Below are positions 1 through 7,890 of a stretch of 17,924 nucleotides of DNA, piece after piece. The first letter of the stretch is position 1. The number at the start of each line of letters is the position of its first letter. The position numbers and the translations under genes are program-made. The notes beneath the pieces were generated by a model. It worked only from the letters and a program-made list of their open reading frames with translations, had not been told where the DNA came from and ran no database searches. The stretch is from Holophaga sp. (lineage in GTDB: Bacteria; Acidobacteriota; Holophagae; Holophagales; Holophagaceae): positions 1 to 17,924 of the forward strand of contig JADKBC010000025.1 in NCBI GenBank assembly GCA_016715205.1, read 5' to 3'.

Positions 1-1546
1 GATTGGGTTTGGGATCGGGCTCATCCCCGGGATGAACATCGATCACCTTCACCACCCAATCGGAATCTGTGCCGCTGGTGGAAACCCAGAGATCCGCGCG
101 GATCGGGCCTGCCACGGTGAGGTCTTCTGTCAGCGGCTCGCTTTCGTAGACCATCACATCAGGCCGTGTGGCGGCAAAGCGCTGATCCTCCACCAGGTAT
201 TCGTCGGTGTGATAAGTGGAAATACCTGCCTTGTATGGCACCGGCTTGGCGGGATCAGAGATGAATTCATCGGAGGCAGTTGCCACCGCAGGTCGCTTCC
301 TTGCGAGACGACCGTCTCCCTTGAAGAAAAAGGACGTCGCCTGAGCCTGGGGCGAAGGCCAGGCCTCGAACTTCCGCCAGCGGTGGGTGCCCACTTCGAA
401 CAGGTAGGCCTTGGGTAGCCCTGGGTTGGGTTTGTCCAACAGGTAGTGGTCAAAAAAGGGTTTCTCAATCTCGTTGCGGTAGAACTCCGCCGTAGGCTGT
501 CCCCATTCGCCTTGCCCCAGGCTTGCTCCGGTATCCCCTGCCCACTGGCCGTGGGACCAGGGGCCCATCACCAGATGATTGGGAGTACTCGGGCTTTGGC
601 GCTGGATGCTCTTGAAACACTCCAGAGCCCCGAACAGATCCTCGCCATCGAACCACCCGCCCACGGTGAGCACGGCAGGCTGAATGTTTTTCAGGTGCGG
701 GCGCAGGTTTCGGGCCTGCCAGTAGCCGTCGTAGGTGGGGTGAGCCAGGGTGTCCTGCAGATAGGGCCATTGCCCCTTCCCGTATTTCGCCTCCAGATTT
801 TTGAGAGGGCCCATTTCACGGTAGAACCGGTACCCATCGGGAGTTCCAAATTCGAAGGGCTTGCCACCGGTCGTGGCGGGGTAGTTGGTTTCGGGGCCAA
901 ACCAGCCCGCCACGAACTCGAACATATCCAGGCACAGTGCGCCATTGCGGTGATCATCATCGCCGATGAACCAGTCCATGATGGGGGCCTGGGGCGAAAC
1001 CGCCGCGAGGGCCGGATGGGCCCTCACGGCCCCCACGGCCGCATAAAAACCCGGATAGCTGATGCCCTTGAGTCCGACCCGTCCGTTGTTGCCAGGAACG
1101 TGCTTCACCAGCCATTCAATGGTGTCGAAGGTATCGGTGGTCTCATCCACCTGATTGGTCCCAGCGGGATTCTCCAACACTGGCCGTATGTGCTCGAAGC
1201 GCCCCTGGCTCTGGAAGCGCCCTCGCACATCCTGAAAGGCGAAAATATAACCATCCTTGGCATAGGCTTCACCGAGCCCGTAGAGCTGCATAAATTCGGC
1301 GCTGCCGTAGGGGCCAGCGGAATAGGGGGTGCGCTCCAGCAGGATGGGATGGGGTTTCGAGGTGTCCTTCGGAACGTAGAGCACGACGAATAATTCCAGG
1401 CCATCGCGCATGGGTATGCGCACTTCCTGTTTGGAATAAAGAGCCTGGAAGGAAAACTCTGCCTGGGCGGCAGGTGCTGGGCTTTGACCAAGACATGGCG
1501 CTGGCAGCATAAGGGCCAGGGTGAGGCAGGCTTGGCTCAAACACAT
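1..1546 (-). CDS. CocE/NonD family serine hydrolase (3' end off the left edge)
   Basis: Exported alpha/beta-hydrolase of the X-Pro dipeptidyl-peptidase S15/CocE family; members hydrolyse acyl esters or amides such as alpha-amino acid esters. The reverse strand is open for 515 codons without a stop, so the C terminus lies beyond base 1. The start at 1546 has a GGAGG box four bases upstream and gives a signal peptide (hydrophobic core up to about residue 20). The family nucleophile motif GISYPG is at residues 161-166 (Ser163), the acid in GGWFD (Asp300) and the catalytic His in GPWSHG (His332). The C-terminal jelly-roll domain typical of the family begins near residue 460. It is divergent from the SHOCT-domain gene at 1695. 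The family call is firm from the triad motifs and length; the substrate is unknown. The long open frames on the opposite strand are shadows of this gene. Confidence 0.9.
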   Translation of the reverse strand, partial: MCLSQACLTLALMLPAPCLGQSPAPAAQAEFSFQALYSKQEVRIPMRDGLELFVVLYVPKDTSKPHPILLERTPYSAGPYGSAEFMQLYGLGEAYAKDGYIFAFQDVRGRFQSQGRFEHIRPVLENPAGTNQVDETTDTFDTIEWLVKHVPGNNGRVGLKGISYPGFYAAVGAVRAHPALAAVSPQAPIMDWFIGDDDHRNGALCLDMFEFVAGWFGPETNYPATTGGKPFEFGTPDGYRFYREMGPLKNLEAKYGKGQWPYLQDTLAHPTYDGYWQARNLRPHLKNIQPAVLTVGGWFDGEDLFGALECFKSIQRQSPSTPNHLVMGPWSHGQWAGDTGASLGQGEWGQPTAEFYRNEIEKPFFDHYLLDKPNPGLPKAYLFEVGTHRWRKFEAWPSPQAQATSFFFKGDGRLARKRPAVATASDEFISDPAKPVPYKAGISTYHTDEYLVEDQRFAATRPDVMVYESEPLTEDLTVAGPIRADLWVSTSGTDSDWVVKVIDVHPGDEPDPKPN

Positions 1547-1637
1547 GGTGCCTCCGGTGCAGCACAGTTCCAACGACGAAGAGCTGAACCGCTGGACCCT
1601 AGGATTCTGCATCCTTCGCCAAGTTGCACCACCCTTT

Positions 1638-1665
1638 TTGCGGCGAGAGTGGCTTCCAGTAGACT
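1638..1665 (+). promoter_or_regulatory. Possible sigma70-type promoter of the SHOCT-domain gene
   Basis: A -35-like TTGCGG (1638-1643) and a -10-like TAGACT (1660-1665) are separated by 16 bases, about 30 bases before the GGAGG box and ATG at 1695. The match is only moderate. It lies in the 148-base divergent gap. Confidence 0.25.
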
Positions 1666-1694
1666 GGCAACGGTACCCGCCCCGGAGGTTGAAG

Positions 1695-2501
1695 ATGTGG
1701 AAGCTAAGCCATGGCACTCGCACCGCAGCTTTGATCCTCTGCACTGCCGCCATCGGCGCCTTTGCCGCCGAGACCACGCGTTGGCAATGGAAACTCAGCG
1801 AGTTCACCTGGATCAAGCGCCAACCTGCCGAAGCTGGAACCCCAGCCAACACCCATCCGGTTCGAATTGAGCTCGAAGCCCTGCGTCAGCACCTGAGCAC
1901 CCTTCGCTTTGAGAACGGCGCGGAAAGTGACCTCCTCTTTTCCAAGGATGAACTGACGGCATTGCTCGAACCCCTGCGGGAGGCCTTGTCATTGGCGACG
2001 CCCACCGAAGACTTGATCCTGCTCAGCACCCATCGGCGGACCGGGGGATTCATGGGTAGTTCCTTTGGCCTTACGGCAAGGCTCTTCGTGCAGGAGGGCA
2101 ACCTGAACCTCCTGGTCCACGACACCCGGTTGGATTTCCTGGACCGGTACCGCGGAATGCAGGTACTTCCTGAATTCAAGTACGGTTCGCGAAGCACCGC
2201 CAGTGCGGTGAAATTGGTGAGCCCGGGTGGTCTCCTTCGCCGCCCCGATTGGCTGATGATCCCCTTGGCCGGTCTGGTAAAACCCTCCGCAGTGCCCCCA
2301 CCAGCCCAGGTTACCCCGGCCCCGTCGGCCCCGGCAGCCGTGCCTCCTGCGGCCTCGCCTTCCGCGCCTAAAAACCGTGATGCCGCCTTTTTCGAAGAAC
2401 AGGAGAAACGTCTGCGGGCCCTCAAGCGGATGCGGGATGAAAACCTGATCACCGAAGCGGAATACCAGCAGAAGCGCAACGAGATCCTTCAAACACTCTG
2501 A
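1695..2501 (+). CDS. Exported protein with C-terminal SHOCT domain
   Basis: A 268-aa protein of unknown function. The start at 1695 is chosen over upstream in-frame codons because it follows GGAGG by seven bases and begins a clear signal peptide (hydrophobic stretch about residues 10-24, AFA-type cleavage site). The mature part (about 25-200) is not recognised. A Pro/Ala-rich linker at about 205-232 leads to a charged helical C terminus (about 233-268) with the SHOCT pattern: a run of Arg/Leu/Lys, then 'DENLITEAEYQQKRNEIL'. SHOCT is a short oligomerisation or ligand-binding tail that is often at the end of bacterial proteins; finding it after a signal peptide places it in the periplasm here. 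The gene appears to be monocistronic. Confidence 0.8.
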   Translation: MWKLSHGTRTAALILCTAAIGAFAAETTRWQWKLSEFTWIKRQPAEAGTPANTHPVRIELEALRQHLSTLRFENGAESDLLFSKDELTALLEPLREALSLATPTEDLILLSTHRRTGGFMGSSFGLTARLFVQEGNLNLLVHDTRLDFLDRYRGMQVLPEFKYGSRSTASAVKLVSPGGLLRRPDWLMIPLAGLVKPSAVPPPAQVTPAPSAPAAVPPAASPSAPKNRDAAFFEEQEKRLRALKRMRDENLITEAEYQQKRNEILQTL

Positions 2502-2602
2502 AGGTTTGCGTTCACGGGATTCCTGGCCAATCGATGGCCTGATGCCCGAGTAATCCAGCAAGACGCATTCAGGAGAATGTGTTCTGGCGGGCCCATCGAT
2601 AG

Positions 2603-2660
2603 CGTTAGTTTTCATTGAATATATCGATCCATTTTTCGATATATTCAGTGAAGACTAACG
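2603..2660 (+). promoter_or_regulatory. Long near-perfect dyad / RNA hairpin upstream of the TonB receptor
   Basis: Two 25-base arms (2603-2627 and 2636-2660) are separated by an 8-base spacer, and the right arm ends 39 bases before the receptor ATG. 23 of 25 positions are Watson-Crick. The two exceptions are T opposite G on the plus strand, so a plus-strand transcript would pair all 25 positions with two G-U wobbles. No U-tract follows, which argues against a simple terminator. The dyad also contains TTGAAT (2615-2620) and TATATT (2640-2645) 19 bases apart, so it could instead be a DNA operator over a promoter. Confidence 0.6.
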
Positions 2661-2699
2661 GTCGGAGTCAGACTCCTGGCGCACAAAAGGGATTCACAA

Positions 2700-4703
2700 A
2701 TGGCAAACGCAGTCTATACGTCCTTGGCCTTCCTGTTGGTGTCTTGCATGGCGACAGGGGCCGAAGCTCCACCCACCTCCTCCGTCGCACCCAATGGGAA
2801 AAAGGAAGAAAAGGACAAAGCGAAAAAAGGCACCTTCAAGCTTGGCGAGGTCACCGTGGCCGTAACCGGCAAACTGGAAGTGCTCGAACAGGTCCACACT
2901 CGAGTGGACGCCAGCACCATCCAGGCGTTCAACACAGATACGGTGAGTGCCGCGCTGACCCTGCTGCCTGGCCTCACGACCTCTCTGAATCCCAAGGCTG
3001 AAACGGTAATCTACCTGCGGGGCCATGATTCACGCCGGGTCCCGGTCTACCTGGATGGCATCCCCTGTTATGTGCCCTATGAGGGACAGATGGATTTCGG
3101 CCGGTTCTCCACCTTTGACCTGGCAGAAATCCAAGTGGCCAAAGGCTTCAGCTCCGTGCTGTTCGGGCCGAACACGTTGGGGGGCGCCATCAACCTGGTT
3201 ACCCGACGGCCTGTCACGAAGTTCGAAGGAGATGTGCTGGGCGGGATTTTCGACGGCAATGGGAAAAAAATCGCGGCCAACCTGGGAGCGAATTTGGGCA
3301 CCTTCTACCTCCAGGCTGGTGCGAGCGTTCGAGATGTGGGGGATTTCCGCATGTCCTCGAACTTCCAACCCAATGCCAGAGAAGATGGCGGACGCAGGGA
3401 AAACAGTTATTCCAAGGATTCCAAGTATTCGTTCAAGTTCGGCCTTACTCCCAATCCCACAGATGAATATGTGATTGGCCTGGTGATTCAGAATGGTGAA
3501 AAAGGTCAGCCCACCGCCACCGACCCCGCCATCCAGGCACGCTATTGGCGCTGGCCGCAGTGGGATAAGCAAAGCGCATACTTCACCACCAACACGGCCC
3601 TAGGCACCCAAAGCTATGTCCGGCTGCGGGCCTATTTCGATACCTACAAGAACACACTGAACGCCTATACGAATGGGAGCTACACCACCCTTCAGACCAC
3701 GGGTGGCATGGCCCCCACCGGCATCAGCATCTACGATGATTTCACCCGGGGCGCGATCCTGGAGGTAGGCACGACAGCACTTAGGGGAAACAGTCTGCGT
3801 GCTGTAATCCAAACCAAAACCGACGTCCACCGAGAAGACAACGCCACCAATGCCTGGAAAGGCTACCGAGACGATCTGAGATCAGTTGGGTTGGAAGATG
3901 CCATTACCCTGAACGAATCCGTGGACCTTTCCCTGGGACTGGGCCTGGATCAGCAGCGACCGGTGGATACGGGCGCCTATCTTCGCACGGAGCCCAGGAC
4001 TTGCTTCCAGGGCCAGCTTGGGGCCTTTTGGAAAATCGCACCCGCGGTTCAGGTCTATGCCACCATCGCGAAAAAGGGCCGCTTCCCCACCCTCAAGGAT
4101 CGCTACTCACTCCGCTTCGCCACCTTCATCGAGAACCCCGAACTGAAACCCGAACGCTCGCTGAATCTGGATCTGGGAGTGAAATCAAGCCCCACATCCT
4201 GGCTATCCCTGGAGGGCGCCCTCTTCCAAAGCGAGATCACGGATCTGATCCAAGAAGTTAAATTCGTATCCGGCCAGAAATCCCAGATGCAAAACATCGG
4301 CAAAGTGCGGCATCGGGGCGTGGAACTGTCCTTTGGCTTGAAGCCCGCAAACTGGACAGAAGTGGGGGCCAACTACACCTATCTGGATCGGGAGAATCTG
4401 AGCAATCCCGAAACCAAACTCACCAGCACGCCGCGCAACCGCCTCACAGGCTTCATGCGCGTGATGCCATCGCCCCAATGGCTGATCCAGGCGAGCGTGG
4501 AAAACCAGGACAAGATGTGGGACAACAACACCCTTCGCCTGGGTGGCTACACGACGACCACCTTCAGCGTGGCATGGAAGCCCATCCCGCCGCTGACGGT
4601 GGATGCGGGCTTCTCCAATCTCTTGGATCGGAACTACCAACAGGTGAGCGGCTACCCCATGCCAGGCCGCACCTGGTTCACCAACACGCGTTATCGGTTC
4701 TAG
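2700..4703 (+). CDS. TonB-dependent outer membrane receptor
   Basis: A 667-aa outer-membrane gated transporter taking up a scarce ligand (metal chelate, corrinoid or organic) using TonB energy. The N terminus is a signal peptide (residues 1 to about 22), followed by a charged linker and a TonB-box-like stretch (EVTVAVTG, about 50-57). The plug domain (about 60-170) carries the family signatures: early 'LRGHDSRRVPVYLDGIP' and later 'SSVLFGPNTLGGAINLVTRRP'. The rest is a 22-strand-type barrel with the conserved end pattern 'NLLDRNYQQVSGYPMPGR' and a terminal Phe. Length and layout match small TonB receptors of the vitamin B12/catecholate type, but nothing seen fixes the ligand. The ORF following by eight bases encodes a periplasmic heme-motif protein, so the two are probably co-transcribed and share a substrate or electron route. 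The dyad at 2603-2660 may control them. Confidence 0.93.
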   Translation: MANAVYTSLAFLLVSCMATGAEAPPTSSVAPNGKKEEKDKAKKGTFKLGEVTVAVTGKLEVLEQVHTRVDASTIQAFNTDTVSAALTLLPGLTTSLNPKAETVIYLRGHDSRRVPVYLDGIPCYVPYEGQMDFGRFSTFDLAEIQVAKGFSSVLFGPNTLGGAINLVTRRPVTKFEGDVLGGIFDGNGKKIAANLGANLGTFYLQAGASVRDVGDFRMSSNFQPNAREDGGRRENSYSKDSKYSFKFGLTPNPTDEYVIGLVIQNGEKGQPTATDPAIQARYWRWPQWDKQSAYFTTNTALGTQSYVRLRAYFDTYKNTLNAYTNGSYTTLQTTGGMAPTGISIYDDFTRGAILEVGTTALRGNSLRAVIQTKTDVHREDNATNAWKGYRDDLRSVGLEDAITLNESVDLSLGLGLDQQRPVDTGAYLRTEPRTCFQGQLGAFWKIAPAVQVYATIAKKGRFPTLKDRYSLRFATFIENPELKPERSLNLDLGVKSSPTSWLSLEGALFQSEITDLIQEVKFVSGQKSQMQNIGKVRHRGVELSFGLKPANWTEVGANYTYLDRENLSNPETKLTSTPRNRLTGFMRVMPSPQWLIQASVENQDKMWDNNTLRLGGYTTTTFSVAWKPIPPLTVDAGFSNLLDRNYQQVSGYPMPGRTWFTNTRYRF

Positions 4704-4711
4704 GAGCCCAC

Positions 4712-5782
4712 ATGATTCGGCAACTCGCTCTTTCGTTTATCACCCTTGGTCTCATGGCGGCAACAGCTGCACCCCAGTTCAAGGGTGCCCTGGCCAAGCC
4801 AGGGGCCCTTGATTCAAGCACGCTCCGGGGCCTTCCCAAATACCGTCGTCTGGTAAAAATTGCCACTTCGGATGGGCAGTATCGAAGTTCGCTGGAAGTC
4901 GAAGGCTACGCTCTGCGAGATGTGCTGAATCGACGTGTATTGAAAAAGCAGGATGATGGGTTCGACCGCCCCTTGGATCTGTTTATCACAGTGAAAGGGA
5001 GAAAGGGCGAGCAGGCTTTGTTCTCCCATGGCGAGACCTTTCTGGTGGGAGACGAAGGGCCGCTCCTGGTGGAGAAGGCACGGTTGATCATGCCCCACCA
5101 CCACGACCCCTTGAGGGCCGGGAGCAACGACCCGAGCGTGCTCTTGAACGTGACTGGGCGGAACAGGATCAACCTCACGACCTGCATCTCCTGCCACGGC
5201 GGGCCAAAGCCACCCCAGCTCTCGCTTCCCAAGGGTTGGCTGTTGGTGTCATCCCAGGATGCCTTTGGTGGCCGCTTTGTGGAGGATGTTGCCGAGATTG
5301 CGATCCACCAAGTTGGCACTCCCGTGAAGGATACTCGGTCCAGTTCCAAGAACGCGTTCGTGGACACACCCGTGATCGTGGGACCCGATGGCAAGCCAAC
5401 AGGCCTGAGTGTGGAACGCTTCCAGCAGCTGCCCCGCTCCACCATGAAGGATGCGGCCTTTGGTCTCGGCAAGGGATTCCATGGCCTGAACACCTGGGAG
5501 GGCGCGCCGCTGGAAGCCCTGCTGCGGCCTCTGCTTGCCCCTGGCACAGATCCAAGGCTTACGTATGTGGTGGTCACCTCGGTGGATGGCTACCGAGCGA
5601 TCTACTCGGGCAGCGAAGTGTTTACCGCATCACCCGAAAAAGGAACTCTGCTTGTCGACCGCAAGAACGGCGCAGCCCTTGACAAGGGATCCGGCCGGTA
5701 CACGACCCTTTCCCGCACCGATTTCTACATCGACCGCGATGTGCGAATGGTAAAAGAAATCCGACTTGAACGCTTGCGCTAA
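4712..5782 (+). CDS. Periplasmic protein with tandem sulfite-oxidase-like domains and one CxxCH heme site
   Basis: A 356-aa exported protein, translated from ATG 4712; AGGAG overlaps the stop codon of the TonB receptor and lies five bases upstream. The signal peptide ends near residue 20. Residues 262-354 resemble the SUOX-type molybdopterin-binding fold: 'WEGAPLEALLRPLL', then 'VVVTSVDGYRAIYSGSEVF', ending with 'MVKEIRLERL'. Residues 61-110 repeat the same layout ('EVEGYALRDVLN', then 'LFITVKGRKGEQALFSHGE'), suggesting an internal duplication. Between them lies CISCH (158-162), a c-type heme attachment motif, and a His cluster PHHHD (128-132). No other cysteine is present, so the Mo-ligating Cys of true sulfite oxidases is absent unless a heme-motif Cys serves. 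The role is inferred as periplasmic ligand or redox partner of the receptor; the substrate is unknown. Confidence 0.8.
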   Translation: MIRQLALSFITLGLMAATAAPQFKGALAKPGALDSSTLRGLPKYRRLVKIATSDGQYRSSLEVEGYALRDVLNRRVLKKQDDGFDRPLDLFITVKGRKGEQALFSHGETFLVGDEGPLLVEKARLIMPHHHDPLRAGSNDPSVLLNVTGRNRINLTTCISCHGGPKPPQLSLPKGWLLVSSQDAFGGRFVEDVAEIAIHQVGTPVKDTRSSSKNAFVDTPVIVGPDGKPTGLSVERFQQLPRSTMKDAAFGLGKGFHGLNTWEGAPLEALLRPLLAPGTDPRLTYVVVTSVDGYRAIYSGSEVFTASPEKGTLLVDRKNGAALDKGSGRYTTLSRTDFYIDRDVRMVKEIRLERLR

Positions 5783-5811
5783 GGGCTATCTACCAACCCT
5801 AAACGATTGCA

Positions 5812-5865
5812 ATCCTGCCTCGTAAGACCCAGGAATCCTGGTTCCTACGAGGCAGGATCTTTCCT
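5812..5865 (+). terminator. Strong stem-loop, likely terminator of the TonB operon
   Basis: A perfect 13-bp inverted repeat (ATCCTGCCTCGTA at 5812-5824 with its complement at 5846-5858) encloses a 21-base loop that itself contains CCAGGA/TCCTGG. A short T-rich CTTTCCT follows. It lies 30 bases after the stop at 5782. The T-run is weak, so a rho-independent terminator is likely but not certain. Confidence 0.65.
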
Positions 5866-5926
5866 ATGCGAACAAACCGTACCGCTGCCCAAGGGCGGGA
5901 GCTGCTTCATCCAGGCGGAAGTCACC

Positions 5927-6469
5927 ATGCGCAAACTGAATCGCGGTTTCTTTGTCGGCATGCTGCTTGCCCTTGCCGCTTTCCACCCTACCGGTATTGG
6001 ATTGGCGCAGGCACCTCCAGACACAACCCAAGCCCAGCCTGCGACTTCCACCGAGCCATTCCTCGTTCGTTTGAACCTCCAAGGTGGCCAGGCAACCCAG
6101 GGCGACCGTATGGCCAATACTGAATTCGGGGTCGACCTGATGCTTTCAGCCAATCCCTTTCAACGGTACGGAATCCACGTATCCACTCTGTCCCTTGATG
6201 CCAGCCCCACAAAACAGCGATTTCTCTGCACAGGCTATGTTCTTGAAATGGTTCTGTTTCAATGGCTGCGGGCGGAAATCGGCACTGTTGGTTTCATCGG
6301 GCGTGGCGAGGCCAGTGGAAACAACCCCTTTGGGGTGCTCTATGCCCTGGGCTACGAAAAACGAGTGGGTCGCATGAACTACTCGATCACCTATGAATCG
6401 AAGACGGTTTTCACCAAGCCCGTGATCGCGATCAACAACCTGGGTATCAGTGTGGGTGTGCATTTCTGA
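5927..6469 (+). CDS. Small exported, probably outer-membrane beta-barrel-like protein
   Basis: A 180-aa protein of unknown function. The start at 5927 is preferred to an upstream in-frame start at 5807 because the latter would lie inside the terminator hairpin, and 5927 begins a clean signal peptide (positive MRKLNR, hydrophobic 8-26, AQA cleavage near residue 29). The mature protein has alternating hydrophobic/polar stretches ('EPFLVRLNLQGG', 'NTEFGVDLMLS', 'RMNYSITYESKTVF') and ends in Phe (GVHF), as outer-membrane beta-barrel proteins do. No family is recognised. It lies after the terminator and so is probably transcribed separately from the receptor operon. Confidence 0.75.
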   Translation: MRKLNRGFFVGMLLALAAFHPTGIGLAQAPPDTTQAQPATSTEPFLVRLNLQGGQATQGDRMANTEFGVDLMLSANPFQRYGIHVSTLSLDASPTKQRFLCTGYVLEMVLFQWLRAEIGTVGFIGRGEASGNNPFGVLYALGYEKRVGRMNYSITYESKTVFTKPVIAINNLGISVGVHF

Positions 6470-6676
6470 GGCACGGACCAACGAGAACAATTCCCACGTC
6501 ATTCAAGGAATAAGCCACAGGACAACGTGTGGGATGTTGATCAACGCGGCGGAAGGTTGGGTAACCATTTCAGGGAAAGCCTTGCGTGGAGGCGCCCAAT
6601 CCTGCCCAGGCCACCCCATTCGGGGTTCCAAGAGACCCCAACAGTCTCGGCAACCAAATGGTTAAAGCATGCGGTC

Positions 6677-6705
6677 TTGACAGACTAGCTAACGATCGTT
6701 AGCTT
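6677..6705 (+). promoter_or_regulatory. Promoter of the tetR-type gene with embedded 18-bp operator palindrome
   Basis: A consensus -35 TTGACA (6677-6682) is followed after 17 bases by the -10-like TAGCTT (6700-6705). The perfect palindrome AGCTAACGATCGTTAGCT (6687-6704) fills the spacer and overlaps the -10. This is the classic position for a self-repressing TetR-family operator. The -10 is only five bases before the ATG at 6711, so the transcript probably has no leader. Confidence 0.75.
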
Positions 6706-6710
6706 TAGAT

Positions 6711-7316
6711 ATGCCGAGACAAGAAGCCACCAAGGATCGCCTCTATGCCATCGCCCTTGAGCTGTTTGGCCGAAAGGGCTTCGGTGCGGTCTCCATCCGA
6801 GAGATTTGCGCCGCGGCGGGCATTCGTGAGAGCTCCCTCTATAACCACTATCCCTCCAAGCAAGCCCTGCTCGACCGGGCCATCGAGGAGATGGGTGCCT
6901 ACATGCATTCTCCCGAGCTGTTCGAGCGGAAAAAGGCAGCCTGGGGTGCCCTGGGCCTGCGGGACTTGCTCAAAGGGGGCGTGGCTCGGTCGCTGGAGGC
7001 TTGGAACAACGAACACCTCCGCCAGCTCTGGATGGTCTTATCCCACGAGCAGTACCAGAGTGAACCGGTGGCCTCCTTACTGAACCGGGAGCAGGAGAAT
7101 CGGATTGCCTATACCACTGACATGTTCAGCCACCTCATGGCGGCTGGCCGGATGCGGCAAAGCGACGCGCGGCTGCTGGCGACCACTTACGTGCATGCCA
7201 TGAGTTCACTGAAGCTCGAGTACGTATTGCGCTTGCACCATGGCATGGACCCAGAAAGTCATGCCCGGTTGATCCATCAATTGGCCGAGACTTTTTCAGC
7301 CCAATGGCAGTGTTGA
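6711..7316 (+). CDS. TetR/AcrR family transcriptional regulator
   Basis: A 201-aa one-component repressor. The N-terminal DNA-binding domain is clear: 'ALELFGRKGFGAVSIREIC' followed by the helix-turn-helix at about residues 27-47, with 'GIRESSLYNHYPSKQALL' the typical recognition-helix region. The C-terminal part (about 60-201) is helical and would bind the inducer; it is not specific enough to name a ligand. ATG 6711 is the only available start, because an in-frame TAA lies at 6690-6692 with no start codon between. No Shine-Dalgarno is visible, matching a leaderless mRNA. The 18-bp palindrome in the promoter is the likely autoregulatory site. It heads an operon with the DUF3795, OsmC and methyltransferase genes, which it probably controls. 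Confidence 0.92.
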   Translation: MPRQEATKDRLYAIALELFGRKGFGAVSIREICAAAGIRESSLYNHYPSKQALLDRAIEEMGAYMHSPELFERKKAAWGALGLRDLLKGGVARSLEAWNNEHLRQLWMVLSHEQYQSEPVASLLNREQENRIAYTTDMFSHLMAAGRMRQSDARLLATTYVHAMSSLKLEYVLRLHHGMDPESHARLIHQLAETFSAQWQC

Positions 7317-7347
7317 TTCTGATCTTCCTGACGACTCGGGAGTGAAT

Positions 7348-7863
7348 ATGTCGATTCCGCTTGCCGAAACAGAAATCCCACCATTGGCCGCGGTGTGTGG
7401 CCTCTACTGCGGCGCCTGCAGTGTCTACCTCGCCACCCGGGAGGATCCCCAGCGCCTGGCGGCCTTGGCAGCTCGGTTGGGCCAAACGGAAGCCGAGACG
7501 CGCTGCGGAGGTTGTCGTGCCGAAGTGCGCTCTGCCCATTGCCGAAGCTGTGATCTGGCCTCCTGCGCCACAAACCGGGGCATTGCCTTCTGCGGTGAGT
7601 GCGCTGAATTCCCCTGCCCCCGCTTCCAAGCATTCCAGGCCGCCCTGCCCCATCGCCGGGACATCCTTCGTGACCTGTCCCGAATCCTTGAGATCGGCGT
7701 GAACGACTGGATGGGAGAAATACCAGAACGCTACACGTGCCCGTCTTGCCACATCCCGAATTCCGCCTACGACCTGACTTGCCGTCGCTGTGGCCACATA
7801 CCCGGCAGCGCCTTCGCTGCGACCCATGGCGCTGCCATCCACGACCACCTTGGCCGGCGGTAG
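7348..7863 (+). CDS. DUF3795-type cysteine-rich zinc-binding protein
   Basis: A 171-aa cytoplasmic protein. The start at 7348 is preferred to GTG 7342 because GGGAG lies five bases before it. The N-terminal part has the DUF3795 pattern: VCGLYCGAC (Cys17, 21, 24), CGGC (53, 56), CRSCDLASC (65, 68, 73), FCGECAEFPC (82, 85, 90). A further zinc-ribbon pair sits at the C terminus (CPSC 131/134 and CRRC 145/148), giving 15 cysteines in total. The biochemical role of DUF3795 is not known; metal binding is inferred from the Cys pairs. The gene starts 31 bases after the TetR gene and 27 bases before the OsmC gene, so operon membership is very likely. The C-terminal ribbon is an addition to the basic domain. 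Confidence 0.85.
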   Translation: MSIPLAETEIPPLAAVCGLYCGACSVYLATREDPQRLAALAARLGQTEAETRCGGCRAEVRSAHCRSCDLASCATNRGIAFCGECAEFPCPRFQAFQAALPHRRDILRDLSRILEIGVNDWMGEIPERYTCPSCHIPNSAYDLTCRRCGHIPGSAFAATHGAAIHDHLGRR

Positions 7864-7890
7864 TCCAAACCCGTTCCACCAGGAGACCCC

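Noticed and set aside
446..1393. 315-codon plus-strand open frame
   Set aside because: It is antisense to the CocE-type hydrolase, whose triad motifs, signal peptide and RBS are all on the minus strand; the plus-strand product shows no domain.
2502..2699. Cobalamin or other known riboswitch before the TonB receptor
   Set aside because: No B12-box or other conserved riboswitch core is visible; only the long simple hairpin is present.
4478..4711. Upstream extension of the heme-motif protein into the TonB receptor gene
   Set aside because: The extension overlaps the receptor barrel in another frame; ATG 4712 has an RBS and a signal peptide.
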